Positions 46,840-58,781 of a stretch of DNA of 64,000 bases are shown here, in pieces. The notes below the pieces were generated by a model. That model saw only the letters and a program-made list of their open reading frames with translations, had not been told where the DNA came from and ran no database searches. Location: the NCBI GenBank assembly GCA_030386875.1, contig CM059566.1, forward strand, positions 40,832,068-40,896,067. The letters run 5' to 3'. This stretch comes from Morinoia aosen. Taxonomy: Eukaryota > Arthropoda > Malacostraca > Amphipoda > Talitridae. A program made the position numbers and the translations under genes. Position 1 is the stretch's first letter, and every line of letters starts with the position of its first letter.

Positions 46840-48334
46840 ATTATTGTGCTCAAGACGATAGCACTGGGCTGAAGACAGTTGTGCTGCAGGCATCAGACGG
46901 CTGATGCTGACGATAACTTGATGTTTATTCCCGTCTAATTAGCGTGTTTGTATCATTTATAGCATTATCATTTTTCCTTAAAAATCAGGAAGGCAGGACC
47001 TGTAATATTAAGATGGTTATATACAAATTTTGATAATAATTTTTTCATGTTTATGATGATTATTTTGGTTGCGGGATTTTTTATTTGCGGGTTTCCAGTA
47101 TTTGTTGGAACGGGTTAGAATACCTTCCCTTACTTTACTATTAACACTAAATTTTGTGAGTTCTACTGGTTGATTTTCAATAGAGTGACAATTATATTCC
47201 TCTCATTTTAGATTCTTCATTTAGAAAAAATATTACAATAGATTATTTTCATTTTTAATTCGCCTTTCATAAAATCACACGATACAAGTATGTACAAAAG
47301 ATACCACAAACAACATCACAAAAAAGTTGTCAAAGAATCATTCCCTTCCTTTTTCGCCCATACGTCGACATCGCAGCCTGTCTCGCGACTCAAAACATCT
47401 TCCAAGCAACACCTCTACAATGCATGGACTAACGCAACTCTTTATTGCAACCATTTGCACGCCAACCTCAAATGGACGAGATTCTCTCACCCCGAGGAAC
47501 TCTGTATTCTTCCTCCCGGTGCGAGCCTACGTGGTTATAAGACAGTAAGAAAAAGCATCGCTATAGAACGTTTTCTAACAGATTCCAATACGGATCCTCA
47601 AATCCGCAGAATGATCCGAGCTCTCCATTGCACTTCCTGCTCCAGTGTCATAAAAACTTACGAACCCTCACGAAAAACTACTTCTCCAGAATCGCTATTT
47701 TTACTGCCCCATTTGCAACGAGATTTTTATCTGTCCAACTCACTCCCGAAGTGCAGATTGTGAGGCGAACTAAGTCTTTTTCCGTCGCTGACCAAGCGCT
47801 TTTTTTCAGGTGACATATGGGTTCAGTTTTCTAGCATAATTACGCTAAGTGCTTTGACATTACAGTGCGCGACAGCCACTAAAACATTTTCTTCGAGGGC
47901 GGGAACGCTGCAGAGAATGAACTTCCAGCGCAGTGGTAGAGGGTTCATGGGAACTCTATTCAGTCAAACGTTATTTTTTTGCAGTTCATGTTCAGGAAAA
48001 GATCTTGGAAGTAGAATGAGCGTTAACCATGTTTATACATAGAATAGAATGTATTCTTTTTTGCCGGAAAAAATATTATCGAAGAGTTCAAAGCGAATTA
48101 CGAAAGAGAATCTGAATATTTTAAGCAAATTACAGTAACTGGCACAAGCCTCGTTCTTCAATTGACTCGCACCGCTAATAAATGAGAACGAATTGTTTCT
48201 ACCTCCGAGAGAACACAGGGTGCTTGAACAAAACACAATTGAGAATGTGATTACCCATATTCATTATTATCATCATTATTATCGTAATTCAAAGGGATTT
48301 ACCATCAAATGCGATACACTGGTGTTTCATCTGT
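46840..48334. other. Intronic DNA with a doubtful 157-codon ORF
   Basis: The plus ORF 47290-47763 encodes a basic, Ser/His-rich 157-residue product that I do not recognise; it has no promoter or splice context and its length is near the chance limit for this window. No other feature was seen. Confidence 0.4.
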
Positions 48335-48600
48335 GCACCTTGAATTTATAAATTTATCATATCACATTCGAAAACATTTATAAATTTATCACATCACATT
48401 CGAAAACATTTATAAATTTATCATATCACATTCGAAAACATTCATAAATTTATTACATCACATTCGAAAACATTTATAAATTTATCACATCACATTCGCA
48501 AACATTTCTAAATTTTTCATATCGCATTCGAAAACATTTATAAATTTATCACATCACATTCGAAAACATTTATAAATTTATCATATCCCATTCGAAAAAA
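48335..48600. repeat. 32-bp minisatellite, 8 copies
   Basis: Unit: ACATTTATAAATTTATCATA then TCACATTCGAAA. It is well conserved with CAC/CAT alternation. Confidence 0.95.
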
Positions 48601-49523
48601 CAACAAGAGCTCAACACTTCATTGTCTCTTCAGCACATTTCGCAACACTAGCAGAAGAAAGCGAAAGAGGAATTATGGAAATGAGAATAAAGCAACATAA
48701 AAAACGAAGATAGTCGTACATGAGGTCGGTTGCATGGTATGCCGTCCTCTCACATGGGAACCAGAAAGATAAAGAACGGAAAACCAGGCCTGTCAATCGA
48801 AACTAAAACCCAAAGCAGAAACCTGTTCCAAATGTTGCTGATTCTGTGATAAATATTAAGATGATCAGTGAGAAGCGATAGTTCCGAAAGAGACACTGAC
48901 AACACAATACAACACCGTATAACAAACGTAGCGCAGCACAATGAGACACAAAATCATAATACAGAAAATCCTACATTACCTGATGCAGCACAACACGGTA
49001 CAGAATACGTGCAACACAGTACAAGAAGATACGACGCGGTATAACCCAATACAAGACAACAGAGTTTGGTCCAATGCTCGGCGAGAAATGGTTGGAGATA
49101 CCAAATGGTTTACACGCTCAGCTGGAGGCATGGTTTACCCTGAATCTTTTGTGGGTAAGTAATCACAAAATTTCGTGCTTTTCTTTTGTGGCGAAGTCAA
49201 AGTACTTTCTTATTGGCGCTTTCCGTGCTTCGTTTTTTGATTGTTGCCGTCAAAATTGTTCACATTGCTTTCACAATAACATCATTGGATAGAATTGTGT
49301 TTGAGTACTTGCATGGGCATTAACGTATTAAAAATATCGATCATGAATATGGGAAACTACTGTCAATCAACACAGCATTCACGTGGCTGGCAGCGACTGC
49401 GCAGCGCAGCGGCTGCGATGATATGTCCACTTCAACTCAGTCGCTGTCCTTAGTTCAAATATCATTCGTGATGCTGCACAGTTTTGGCAGAAGTGCGACA
49501 TCCTCAATCGGTGTCTAACATGT
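48601..49523. other. Intronic DNA, no gene recognised
   Basis: At 48900-49060 there is a degenerate ACAACACRGTACA-type repeat. A GGTAAGTAATC donor-like site at 49155 lacks a convincing acceptor. Confidence 0.45.
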
Positions 49524-49741
49524 TTAATTCGGTAGGTTAAACTGAAGTTTATTATTCTACTAAAATTAACGTTCAAAAGTTGTCAGCAATTTTATAAATA
49601 CCAAAACACCAACTGGGTCCTTTAAATACTATTAATTTTAAAAGATTGTTAATAAATTTACAAACGACCCATCGATCGGTCATTTCGCCGCAGGAAAAAT
49701 GTAAGCACGACCCATCGATGAGTCGTACCGCAAGGTGTTAA
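49524..49741 (-). mobile_element. TTAA-bounded MITE, copy 5 (minus orientation)
   Basis: A 218-bp element with TTAA at 49524-49527 and 49738-49741. Read on the minus strand it begins TTAACACCTTGCGGTACGAC, continues TCATCGATGGGTCG, and contains GGACCCAGT...TTTATAAAATTGC, matching copy 1, and TAAACTTCAGTTTAACC near its end. It has no coding capacity. Confidence 0.75.
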
Positions 49742-49784
49742 GACGTGTTGATGTGACATGCTAACGTTGCGCGATCTACCCCGC

Positions 49785-50055
49785 TCAACACTTTGACTGC
49801 GACGTGCGCCACCGCTGGTACACAGAGGTAATTTTCATAATGCTGCTGACCGACCAGTAGTCGCGAACTTAATTTTCATATAAATTTAATCAAAGCTAAA
49901 TGAATGCACGATCCAGTTCATTCTTGGTATTTCCAGAATAACTTTAATAATAATAATAATAATAATAATAATTGTAACCATTCTTGGTATTTCCTACAAC
50001 AGACTTTAAATTTTACTTTGGAGTTGAACTTAATATTCAGTTGCCGCAATCAAAG
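49785..50055 (+). mobile_element. TTAA-type MITE, copy 6, interrupted by (AAT)n
   Basis: Starts at TCAACACTTTGACTGCGACG (TTAA mutated to TCAA) and aligns with copies 2-4 through GCCACCGCTGG, ATAATGCTGCTGACCGACCA, then GTAGTCGCGAACT. An (AAT)n microsatellite at 49945-49972 has expanded inside it, with a flanking CCATTCTTGGTATTTCC duplication. It lies 44 bp from copy 5 in the opposite orientation. Confidence 0.7.
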
Positions 50056-50700
50056 TGTTATTGCGCTTATCTTCCCTCAATGAACTCTGTTGCCCTCACC
50101 TACGCAGATTATGGCGGAGATTTTTAGCTCGGAAATGATACAGTTGGAAATAATATAGCTTTTATTTTCATACTTGGTGTAAAATTGTTTAAATTCTGTT
50201 CTGACGATTTCATTCTATAGCATTTTGTATGAGTACCAGAGCGGTTGCAAATTATTTGCTTTAAATTTATATTGCTGACAAAAATTTATATTACTGACAA
50301 CCAGCATTTTTAACTTGCGTCTTGGCCCCATTCGAAAAATATTTAGACGATGAAATTTCAAAATATTGAGTAATTCATGCTTTAGTTACGTCGGTCGAGT
50401 GTTTTTCCCTCTTTTAGAAGCCTATTTTGAACAACATTCAGAGTTTTTGTGAATTGAAAATGTTTTGTCTACAACGTACTCAAAAAGAAATATTCATTTC
50501 AATGACACTCCATTATGCTATTGTGTTGTGAACCTTGTAAAATAAATTTTCAAAATTTTTATGACTCTTGGGGCAGATGAAAAATGAAAATTACATCTAC
50601 AAAATCTATTTCCCCTTAGAACGAGTCCACATCATTTTTATAACTACCAACCCTTTTCTAAGATAAGCAGGTTATATTTCAATACAAATTGACGTTGCTC
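50056..50700. other. Intronic AT-rich DNA
   Basis: Nothing recognisable. Confidence 0.5.
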
Positions 50701-50708
50701 ACCTCGTC

Positions 50709-50975
50709 TTACTGTAATTTCAAAGGCCGCACCAAACAATTCTCTTTCACAGTCGTCACCTTAACAGTGCACAGCAAATCCATGTAGCAGCAACCACTAC
50801 AGGAAGCGCAACTCGTTCCCATGTCAGTATAATTAAAATCAGCTCCATCATGACCTGACCGGACGCGTCGAAGATCACTGCATTGAAAGCGTCGACACGG
50901 AGATACTTTTACTCGGCGCTCCCTTGTCGCTTGAATTGCTGTTGAGTTTTTAGACTCGTCACACGATGGAGACAT
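50709..50975 (-). CDS. Weak candidate: small Cys-rich ORF with upstream TATA box
   Basis: An 88-codon minus-strand ORF in a locally GC-richer block inside the RGK intron. The product starts MSPSCDES, has a basic middle (RERRVKVSPCRRFQCSDLRR) and a Cys cluster (TSCASCSGCCYMDLLC), with no signal peptide at the chosen start. The frame stays open upstream to a stop near 51037, so the start could be earlier. A TATAAAA element lies at 51045-51051 on the minus strand, about 70 bp before the ATG. No relative is recognised, and no poly(A) signal was clear downstream. A GAG|GTGAGC donor-like site follows just after the stop. It may be chance. Confidence 0.25.
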   Translation of the reverse strand: MSPSCDESKNSTAIQATRERRVKVSPCRRFQCSDLRRVRSGHDGADFNYTDMGTSCASCSGCCYMDLLCTVKVTTVKENCLVRPLKLQ

Positions 50976-51059
50976 GAGGGATTTGACCAGCTGGACGGGG
51001 TGGATGCTGTTCTCTGCACTCGATTGAAATTCTGTTGCTCACTTTTTTATACTCAAATT

Positions 51060-52435
51060 GAATTATGTGAGATCAAGTTGGGTGTTCTGTTTGAAAATTA
51101 AGTTTTCGCGAACATCAGCGTTTTTTTTTTTGCTCAGTCTGCTTTAACTTTGTCTTATTTACAGTGTACCTTTCTAATTGCCAATTAAAATGTTCTTACA
51201 ATGTACATTTCTATGAAGGTGATGAAGTGAGATAATAAATTTCAGTACACTGCAAGTTTCATCATTCTACAAGCGGAATCTAGTAATCAGCATGTTAATA
51301 CTGAAAGTTTCAAATTCTACACGCCGCATGTTTCTATTTTCAAAGTGAAATGACGTAGCTAACTGGACTAAGTCTTTCAACTTCTGTCCACAACTTGTGT
51401 GCCGATGCTCGGACTCGAATAAATGATCAACTTATAATGAAAACAACGCAAATTCAATGGATTTGAATACATTTTGCATTGATTGAATTCGTTTCGTGGA
51501 ATACTCCTGAATTTCTACCGGAACATTTCCAAAACGCTAGCGTGCATCCCAGTTATATTCTCTAAGACAATTTCTGCAGAACTCTAGACTGAATTTCAAT
51601 TATGGACCGGACACCATGCATCTGAGTCCCTAATTTTTAAGGCAATATGTCAGCGCAATTGCGCCCTGCGATAGTCAATTAGAGGCCTATCGAAAATTCT
51701 GATTGCTTGATGCTGCACTTTGATGTCGTCGCCTTGGCTGCCTCGCTTGATGCGCCAGGCTTCTGGATCGATGAAGAGAACCTGACGCCACGGCCGAACT
51801 TTCTTTCTTCTACAGTTTCCGGTGCATATTTTACCGAGGGAAAGAGAGCTCGGTCCGAATTGAAAATTTGGGCGGAGTGCATGAGTTTCAAAGGTGTTCA
51901 AGTGCATCACTTGATTCAACGATCCTGACTTAGCATGTGTTACTCTATCTTAATGTGATACATCGTTATTCTCTCTTTATAAATTTGTTATTTCGGAAAA
52001 CGTGATCCCTCATTTTTATTATTGATTTGCTTTACCGAAAATATATGAGACACAAACAGTATATATTTCCAAAAGACATTGCAAACAACATTATAATGAA
52101 GATTTTACAAAGTTGTTGGTTTTAAAGAACTACGAAAGGGGGGTGTGGATAAAGCATGGAAATTAGACCAAAAACATCCGGTGTGTGTGTTCGTTCACAA
52201 AATACGTTCAAATAAATTGCCTCTCGCAACTCACGCTCGCCAATGTGAGAAGACTATGCATAGAGTTGGAATTCAATTCGACGTATCGACCGAGTGAGAG
52301 AATGTAATAAGCGCCCAGAAGTTCCCCTCACTCCAAACGCTACACCTGCTCGTGCATATTTAGGAGGCGCGCGAGGGTTGGCTGTGCCTTGGTGTCGAAA
52401 GTTGTACCTTCAAACTGATGAAAAACTTACGAAAA
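51060..52435. other. Intronic DNA, no gene recognised
   Basis: Overlapping ORFs of 70-89 codons at 51650-51928 on both strands lie in a GC-richer patch but have no recognisable similarity. Confidence 0.45.
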
Positions 52436-52545
52436 AAAATAAAGCGTGATAAACTGATAAACGTGACTGATGGCCGTAATAGAACTGATAAACGTAATAA
52501 GCTGACAAACGTGATAAATCTGAGACGTGATAAAACTGACAACAG
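52436..52545. repeat. Degenerate AACTGATAAACGTGA repeat
   Basis: About seven copies of a roughly 15-bp unit (AAACTGATAAACGTGA, AAGCTGACAAACGTGA), immediately left of the 22-bp array. Confidence 0.85.
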
Positions 52546-52588
52546 TTCACGCCCTGAGAGTAAGTGATAAAAATGAGGTAGTAAGTGA

Positions 52589-53226
52589 GGTGCGAGACGA
52601 CATTCCAGAGGGTGCGAGACGATATTCCAGAGGGTGCGAGACGATATTCCAGAGGGTGCGAGACGATATTCCAGAGGGTGCGAGACGACATTCCAGAGGG
52701 TGCGAGACGATATTCCAGAGGGTGCGAGAAAATATTCCAGAGAGACGATATTCCAGAGGGTGCGAGACGATATTCCAGAGGGTGCGAGACGATATTCCAG
52801 AGGGTGCGAGACGACATTCCAGAGGGTGCGAGACGATATTCCAGAGGGTGCGAGACGACATTCCAGGGGATGCGAGATGACATTCCAGAGAGTGCGAGAC
52901 GCCATTCCAGGGGATGCGAGACGACATTCCAGAGGGTGCGACACGGTATTCCAGGGGGTGCGAGACGACATTCCAGGGGATGCGCGACGACATTCCAGAG
53001 GGTGCGAGACGACATTCCAGGGGATACGAGACGAAATTCCAGGGGATGCGAGACGACATTCCAGAGGGTGCGAGACGACATTCCAGGAGATGCGAGACGA
53101 CATTCCAGGGGATGCGAGACGACATTCCAAGGGATGCGAGACGACATTCCAGGGGATACGAGACGATATTCCAGGGGATGCGAGACGGTATTCCAGGGGA
53201 TGCGAGACGAAATTCCAGAGGGTGCT
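52589..53226. repeat. 22-bp minisatellite, about 29 copies in two sub-types
   Basis: Unit: GGTGCGAGACGAYATTCCAG plus AG. The left half (to about 52866) uses AGAGGGTGCGAG; the right half mostly uses AGGGGATGCGAG, with the two mixing near the junction. A 7-bp-shorter unit at about 52741 shows a deletion. Because 66 bp is three units and 22 codons, ORFs of 104-293 codons open on both strands and they are artefacts. Confidence 0.97.
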
Positions 53227-53332
53227 AGAAAAGCCCACGTAAATAATAGGATATTGGCTACATGTTGGTATTTTTGTTTCAGGAGGTGCAAGGGTCGAAT
53301 GAAATTTCTTCAGGGCTGCATGCTGAAAAACA

Positions 53333-53347
53333 GGTTGGCAACCCTTG
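53333..53347 (-). mobile_element. Possible solo hAT-type terminal inverted repeat
   Basis: On the minus strand this reads CAAGGGTTGCCAACC, the form of many hAT transposon ends. No partner end was found in the window and the target duplication cannot be tested. Confidence 0.3.
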
Positions 53348-53349
53348 GG

Positions 53350-53945
53350 CTAATGGAAACAGTTGGTGTCTAGATGTGGACGTTCTGAGGGTCTCTCATC
53401 TCTTACCTGCTTTTCTGTGTCCTCATTTGAGGGCTCCGGGACATCATGGATTATTTTCCTCAAAATTCTTACACCGGTTCTAGAAATTTTCTTACGAAAA
53501 TTTTCTGTTTCATTTCAGCGGCAAAAATTCTCACCCCGACTCTGTACATTTCAAATTGAGGAGTTTTCGGCCGCAATTCTTTTTATTCACTGATTCACGT
53601 GTTATCAATCATCAGCAAAGAAAATAGTCGAGTATGTTTTATAACCTGTCTTTGAGTGGCATGGTGATTAAATTTTACGACCTGGCTTGCTCGGTGCTCA
53701 ACAGTGCGGTCTGTCACAAAAATTTTGTTCTACCGCTATGTTTCAATGGAAAACTTCCTAAGATTCGTAACCACGACCGTGTTTCCTAATACTTGTTCTT
53801 TAATATTTCTTGTTTTTGATATCACTATGGGGCTTCACTCACATGATTGTCCGTACTGATTTCTTTCCGTAGCCGGTGTGAAAACAGTGTGAAAACATTA
53901 TTTAAAAAAACACTAGAAGCGTTGTACTTATTGATTCATTTTTAT
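53350..53945. other. Intronic DNA, no gene recognised
   Basis: Two overlapping ORFs of 73-76 codons only. Confidence 0.5.
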
Positions 53946-54275
53946 TTGCGTTTACTCACGGTTTTCACAGGTACCCTCACGGTTTCTTACGGTACCCTCG
54001 CAATTTCTCACAGTTAAATACGGTAACCTTGTAGTTCCTTACGGTGCCTCACGTTTTCCTACGGTACCCTTACAATTTTTCGCGGTTTCTTACGTTACTT
54101 TTACCTTTTTCCACGGTACCCGCATAGCTTCTCTTGGTATCTAACTTTACCCTCACGGTTTCTCACGAGCGCTCCACGCTTCAAACGGTCCCCTTACGGA
54201 TCATTACGTTACGCTCACGGTTTTGTACGGAACCCTTACGGCTTCTTCTCGGTTCTCATCGTTTTTTTACGCCTT
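53946..54275. repeat. Degenerate TTACGGTACCCTCACGGTTTC repeat
   Basis: About 15 irregular copies of a 20-22 bp unit (CTCACGGTTTCTTACGGTAC, CCTTACAATTTTTCGCGGTT). It is old and rich in ACGGTACC. Confidence 0.85.
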
Positions 54276-57200
54276 CCGAAGCTTGTAAAGCACAAACAAA
54301 TGTCGGTGTGTGAATAATTTAGGAGTTCTCACAACTCTTATATTATTAAATATCCCAAAGATAACCGAAAATTAATAATATAAAAATGAATTAAAACGAT
54401 TGTGAAATATCATGCCTCATTTTAAAAAGCGTTGGTTTTATTCCAGATAATAGAAACACAAAAAATATTGGATTTTACATTCAATTTGTTGCTGCGTTTA
54501 TGAAATAGAAATGAAAACAAGCCCCAGAGTTGATGGAAATATTTTATTATTTGATATGAATTCTAAATGGATCAACGGGCTCAGCAGACGACCAACATCT
54601 GTCTGCCGAGTCCGTTAGTCTATTTTTACATTACGATAAAAAATATCAGCCAACGCAAAAATAAATTTTTCTTCAAATGAAAAAGTGTCCCTACACTTAA
54701 ACCTACCCGACAACATTCCCTCCAGAATGATTAAACAGCATCAAAAATGATCCCCTAATTTTTTTTTTGAGATGCAAGTGAACTACGATAGCAATTTCTT
54801 ATTTATTTATAATCTATAAGATCTAGGTTGAAAGAAGATATTCACGCAACAAAGTATTTTTCACTACTGCATCAAAAAATGCTTTGATGTCTCGTTTCGG
54901 CCAAAAAAGTATTTATTGTCTCGTGTCGGGGGATGGAAAACATAAAAGTACTTTCGTGATGACCAAAAAATCTCGCTGCGCGAAACCAAACTACGCCAAA
55001 ACCCCGAAACTTCATGTCTCTTGCGCAGCCCTTTGTCTGTACATCACAAACCCGAAATTCCAGTAGACAAAAAGAAAACAATCCCCAATAAAAACGGAAA
55101 TATTGAATTTCCCTCGTACCGGGGCTCACAAAATTCTGCGCAAGGCCTAGTTACCCTCAGAGGGAAACGAGGTAGCGCTGCCATGAGTCCGAGTGAGGGC
55201 AGACGGATATAAAAAGCACACTGTGCGGCCTAAGCTGACGATATTTGCGCTCTGGGAATCATAGAAGTTGCGCCCGTACACCTGGTGAAGTGGAAGCGGA
55301 TTAAGATGCAGATTTACTTTCAAAGAAAGCTTCACTTTCTTTTTCTCGTGAAAATTAGAACTTTCAGCTGAAATTTCTTGCTGAAAACGTTCCGCACAAA
55401 TTCTTTGTGTAGCGCACAAAAGATTTTTTTGAAAACTGCCCAGCGAATACGAGTTCGTGTGAACTAACGTTTTCACACACGAACTGCGTGCGCTCACGAC
55501 ATTGTGATCTGTTCCTATCCCCGGGGAATCGTTATGGAATTTATGTATGTGCTTCATTTCGAAATGTCCTTGTCAATAAAATGGTGTAGCTTGGAAAAGA
55601 AAATTACTCTAAATGTACACTGACACTCAAATACATCTTGGGGTAGTTTTTTCAGCGCTAAATTCAAAGCGATATAAACCTTCAGGTTTTTATTCTTTCG
55701 TCCTCGTTTTGCTTCATTATGTTTTCATGCTTTCTCTTTGATATTTTCATTGGCTTTCATTCTTCTTCCTTCCTAGCTTGTCGTTTCTATATAGCCAGGG
55801 TATCCTGTGTTGGAATAGAACTTGTGCATAAATTCCTCAGAGTCTGCACTGCATCCTTAATGGTTCAATCTTTTTGCTACCGTGAGATCGCCTTCGTTGT
55901 GGCTATTGTCTCAATCTAACCAATCTAATCAAAAACCATAGCACTAGATCGGAGCCTACTGGTGATGCAGAAGCGTTTCAGTTTAGAACGTTTTTGTATT
56001 ATTGCTCTAAACATCTAATTGACGAACTCTGATTCCCGAATTCATATGTTTTTGTTTAATTTACAAAAAAAATATTGCTCCGCAAAGTTGTGATAGGTTC
56101 CAGCATTTTGTGTTCCTCGTAAGCTTTTATAAATAGGCAAGTAAAAGTAAAATTACATCAGAATACCCATTTTAAAATTGCTTTTCTGCAATTTTTTATT
56201 CAATGCTCAGCTGTTCTTTTTAATCCACTCTTCACGTACAAAAAAGATTCTAAAAAATTTGTCTGTGAATGAAACAGCTTGCAAATATTCTACTTTCCGT
56301 ATGCACTCTATCGTTTATTTCAAGTTCTCTGAAGATTTTCTTCCTAATATTTTGAACATAAATTGACGTTGCGTTAATTATTAAGCGGGATCGAAATAGC
56401 GATGAGCTAAAATTTCCAGACTACAGCTTAAATTTCACTGTAGTTGACATTACCAGAATCTCTTCGGCAGCAGAGTTCGATGTTCTTCCACCGTCTTGCT
56501 GGCCAAATTGGCTCGATTTAGCGGATTCTCTCGAGCAAACAGGTGCCTAATAGGGAGCTGTAGTCACTAAAACAGGATCAGTTTTCTAATGAGTGTTCGT
56601 ATTAGTTTCCCTATTAAGATTCATTGCACAGCATTACCGAGAAAATATTTTGATGGTTTAATGTCGTTGTGATCAGGCCGTGAGATAATGCGAAATTAGG
56701 GCGAGGTCCCTCTTGTGTCCGCTGATTAATTAATTAGAGGAAGAGGACATGGGATTGAAGATTCATTGGCGAAATAATTGAATAATAATCAAATAATTAG
56801 AAATGAAGGACACGAAATTAGGGACTGATTCGCTCTGATGAACTGCGATATCTAGGAAAAGGATAATTACGGGAGTTTAGCATTATTTGAGTCGAATCAA
56901 GTGGAAGGTAAAATTATGTAAAGTGCTGAGTAAACGAGCGCACTCCATATTCACGCCTAAAGATGATGGCATTGCACTTATAAAAGTATATTGTTAAAAA
57001 GTTCTGTATAATAATATTGCATCATTATCCTATACATAAAAAACATAGCTAAAACTACGCTGAAGTGTTGAAATATTCTGAAATTCATTTCATATGTTAC
57101 TTCCAATTCGACCAAAATGCCTGGTTTCTTTAGTTTTCAATGTTCTCTCTACAAACTTGAATTTTCTGTCATTCAAGTGTATTCAGTTGGGCCATCAAAT

Positions 57201-58672
57201 GTTCTAGCTTTTATTAAAACTATACTTGACATGGAACATTCCACAGCACATGCAAATTGAAGGCAAAAGCACAAATACAGTGCTGCTCGCGTATACCGCA
57301 AATCATGCAAATACAAACATCAAGAAAATTCACTCATGCTTCTCTTATAATATTTATTTTACGTCTGTTATTATTATTTACGTTATTTTAGCTCTGGTTT
57401 CTATTTATTGCTTCGATTGTGGGGGCAATACGTGACGCTTTTCAGGAGAACGATCGGAATTCACATACACTCCCAGCAACAAGCAACTCATTTGGTAGTG
57501 AAAGAAAATACTTGTACGAGCCTGAGAGGTCATACGTAGCGAAAACCATTCTAATAAGTCAGCTTACAATTCGCGACATCCAATCTCAAGTAAGGAAGCT
57601 AAGAAACTAAATCCAAAATTATAACAATGGAGTATTGAAAAACGATGTTTTTACTTCTCTCAGTAATACGCCGTCTAATAACTAATGAGGTCTAATGAGC
57701 GGTCTCCGCAATTAATAAGAGAAAATCGCCCCACCAAAACTGCCGCAGTGGTCGCATCTTGTAGCAGCAAAAGCGTCCAGTCTCACTGCGTCACCTCAGC
57801 TTCAAAGAAGCTTTAGAGATTAGTTTCCCTTCGAGCCTTGGTTTGTCTCCCCAGATATTTACTTTAATTGAGTTTAGAGTTTTGTTTTAGGGCCGAGTTT
57901 CGCTTTACACCTTTGTTAGGTGCCGTATTTGGTTATTTACAGAGTTTTGTTTTCGAGCTGATTTAGCTAACTGGTTTTCATTTCGACTTTAATTTTTTTC
58001 TCCATCTGAATTTTGTCTCAATCTGCTTCAAAGTTTAGATCTTTTTTGGCTCGCTGAAATACTTTCATCAGATTACCTTTTGGTTTAATCTTCTTGTTTT
58101 TAATCAGTAATTCCCTAAAAGTATCTTGTTTGTTCGTTGTATCAATTTTTAACCTAATGTCAAGAGTTTTCTAAGCATACTTTCATTCACATGGAGTTTT
58201 AATTTGTGGTTATCTTACAATGCCAAGTCGAATTTTCCTTTCTTATTAGCTATTACTTTCATATCAGAAAATGAAAATGCCCAGAATTCGTTTCATTGCC
58301 TTTTCCGTTTCAGATAAAATCTTCTTTCTCATCTGATGGCATAGACCGTAGAAAACTTCCCGATTATACCTCTTCCAGACGAAATTTTTCTTTCGTATTT
58401 CATACTGTTGCTTTCCCATGCCTAAGCCAATCTAAGCTCATATTTCAGCTCAATATAAAATTTCATACTAAAAATGAAGTTACCCTAAAGTCAGACTCTC
58501 GATCTAAAGTCGATTTCAATTTCGGAATACAAGAAGATTTCCATTTTAGATTAAACTTCCACTCAAATGAAACCTTTGATTGGACTCGTGTGCTCACACC
58601 CAAGTGACTGCAGAATGAAGGAACGCGGCTCTCCTGAAGTGGCTTTTTGGTTTTTTACCATTTGCTTAGGAT
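54276..58672. other. Intronic AT-rich DNA, no gene recognised
   Basis: About 4.4 kb with ORFs up to 136 codons (55147-55557 minus) and 103 codons (58296-58607 plus), none recognisable. A possible cryptic exon at about 57446-57590 is discussed among the rejected items. Confidence 0.5.
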
Positions 58673-58689
58673 GACTTTTTCCCGAGCAG

Positions 58690-58781
58690 ACGACGAGTTC
58701 GGAGAGCAGAGCGTGTCCGTGCTGCTCGACGGAGAGGAATCCGAGATGCAGTTCGTCGACCATCCTGCCGACGAGATGTCG
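58690..58781 (+). CDS. Rgk: RGK-family small GTPase, exon following switch I
   Basis: Continues the GTPase from the exon ending at 40804. The acceptor is ATGACTTTTTCCCGAGCAG (AG at 58688-58689). The first two bases, AC, complete the split codon GAC, and the frame then reads DEFGEQSVSVLLDGEESEMQ, then FVDHPADEMS. Joined to exon A this gives ...AYETSV-D-DEFGEQSVSVLL..., the insect RGK signature. The segment where Ras proteins have DTAGQ reads VDHPADEM, as expected for the RGK family, which lacks the catalytic glutamine. The exon ends in phase 0 at ATG TCG|GTGAGT (donor 58782). The remaining half of the G domain and the C-terminal calmodulin/membrane-binding tail are not found before the window ends. 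Confidence 0.9.

Larger units (their letters stand above)
40805..58689 (+). other. 17.9-kb intron of the RGK gene
   Basis: Runs from the GTGAGTAGG donor at 40805 to the TTTTTCCCGAGCAG acceptor ending at 58689. Phase agrees on both sides (one base left, two bases right), giving an uninterrupted conserved protein. The intron holds at least ten minisatellites, two MITEs and one weak minus-strand gene candidate. Unseen exons inside it cannot be excluded, but none is needed to keep the conserved protein continuous. Confidence 0.85.

Noticed and set aside
45972-46904. ORFs of 153-310 codons, Cys/His/Tyr-rich
   Set aside because: Produced by the 27-bp array; open on both strands and in several frames.
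47290-47763. 157-codon ORF
   Set aside because: No recognisable domain, promoter or splice context; about one ORF this long is expected by chance in this window.
49078-49160. Exon ending in GGTAAGTAATC at 49155
   Set aside because: No pyrimidine tract or acceptor upstream; preceding sequence is a degenerate ACAACACRGTACA repeat.
52360-53373. ORFs up to 293 codons on both strands
   Set aside because: Produced by the 22-bp array (66 bp equals 22 codons), not by a protein gene.
57419-57610. Possible exon from TTTTCAG at 57445 to CTCAA|GTAAGG at about 57590
   Set aside because: Splice-like ends and an open frame exist, but the peptide is unrecognised and it would break the direct in-phase join of the two RGK exons; kept only as a cryptic exon possibility.
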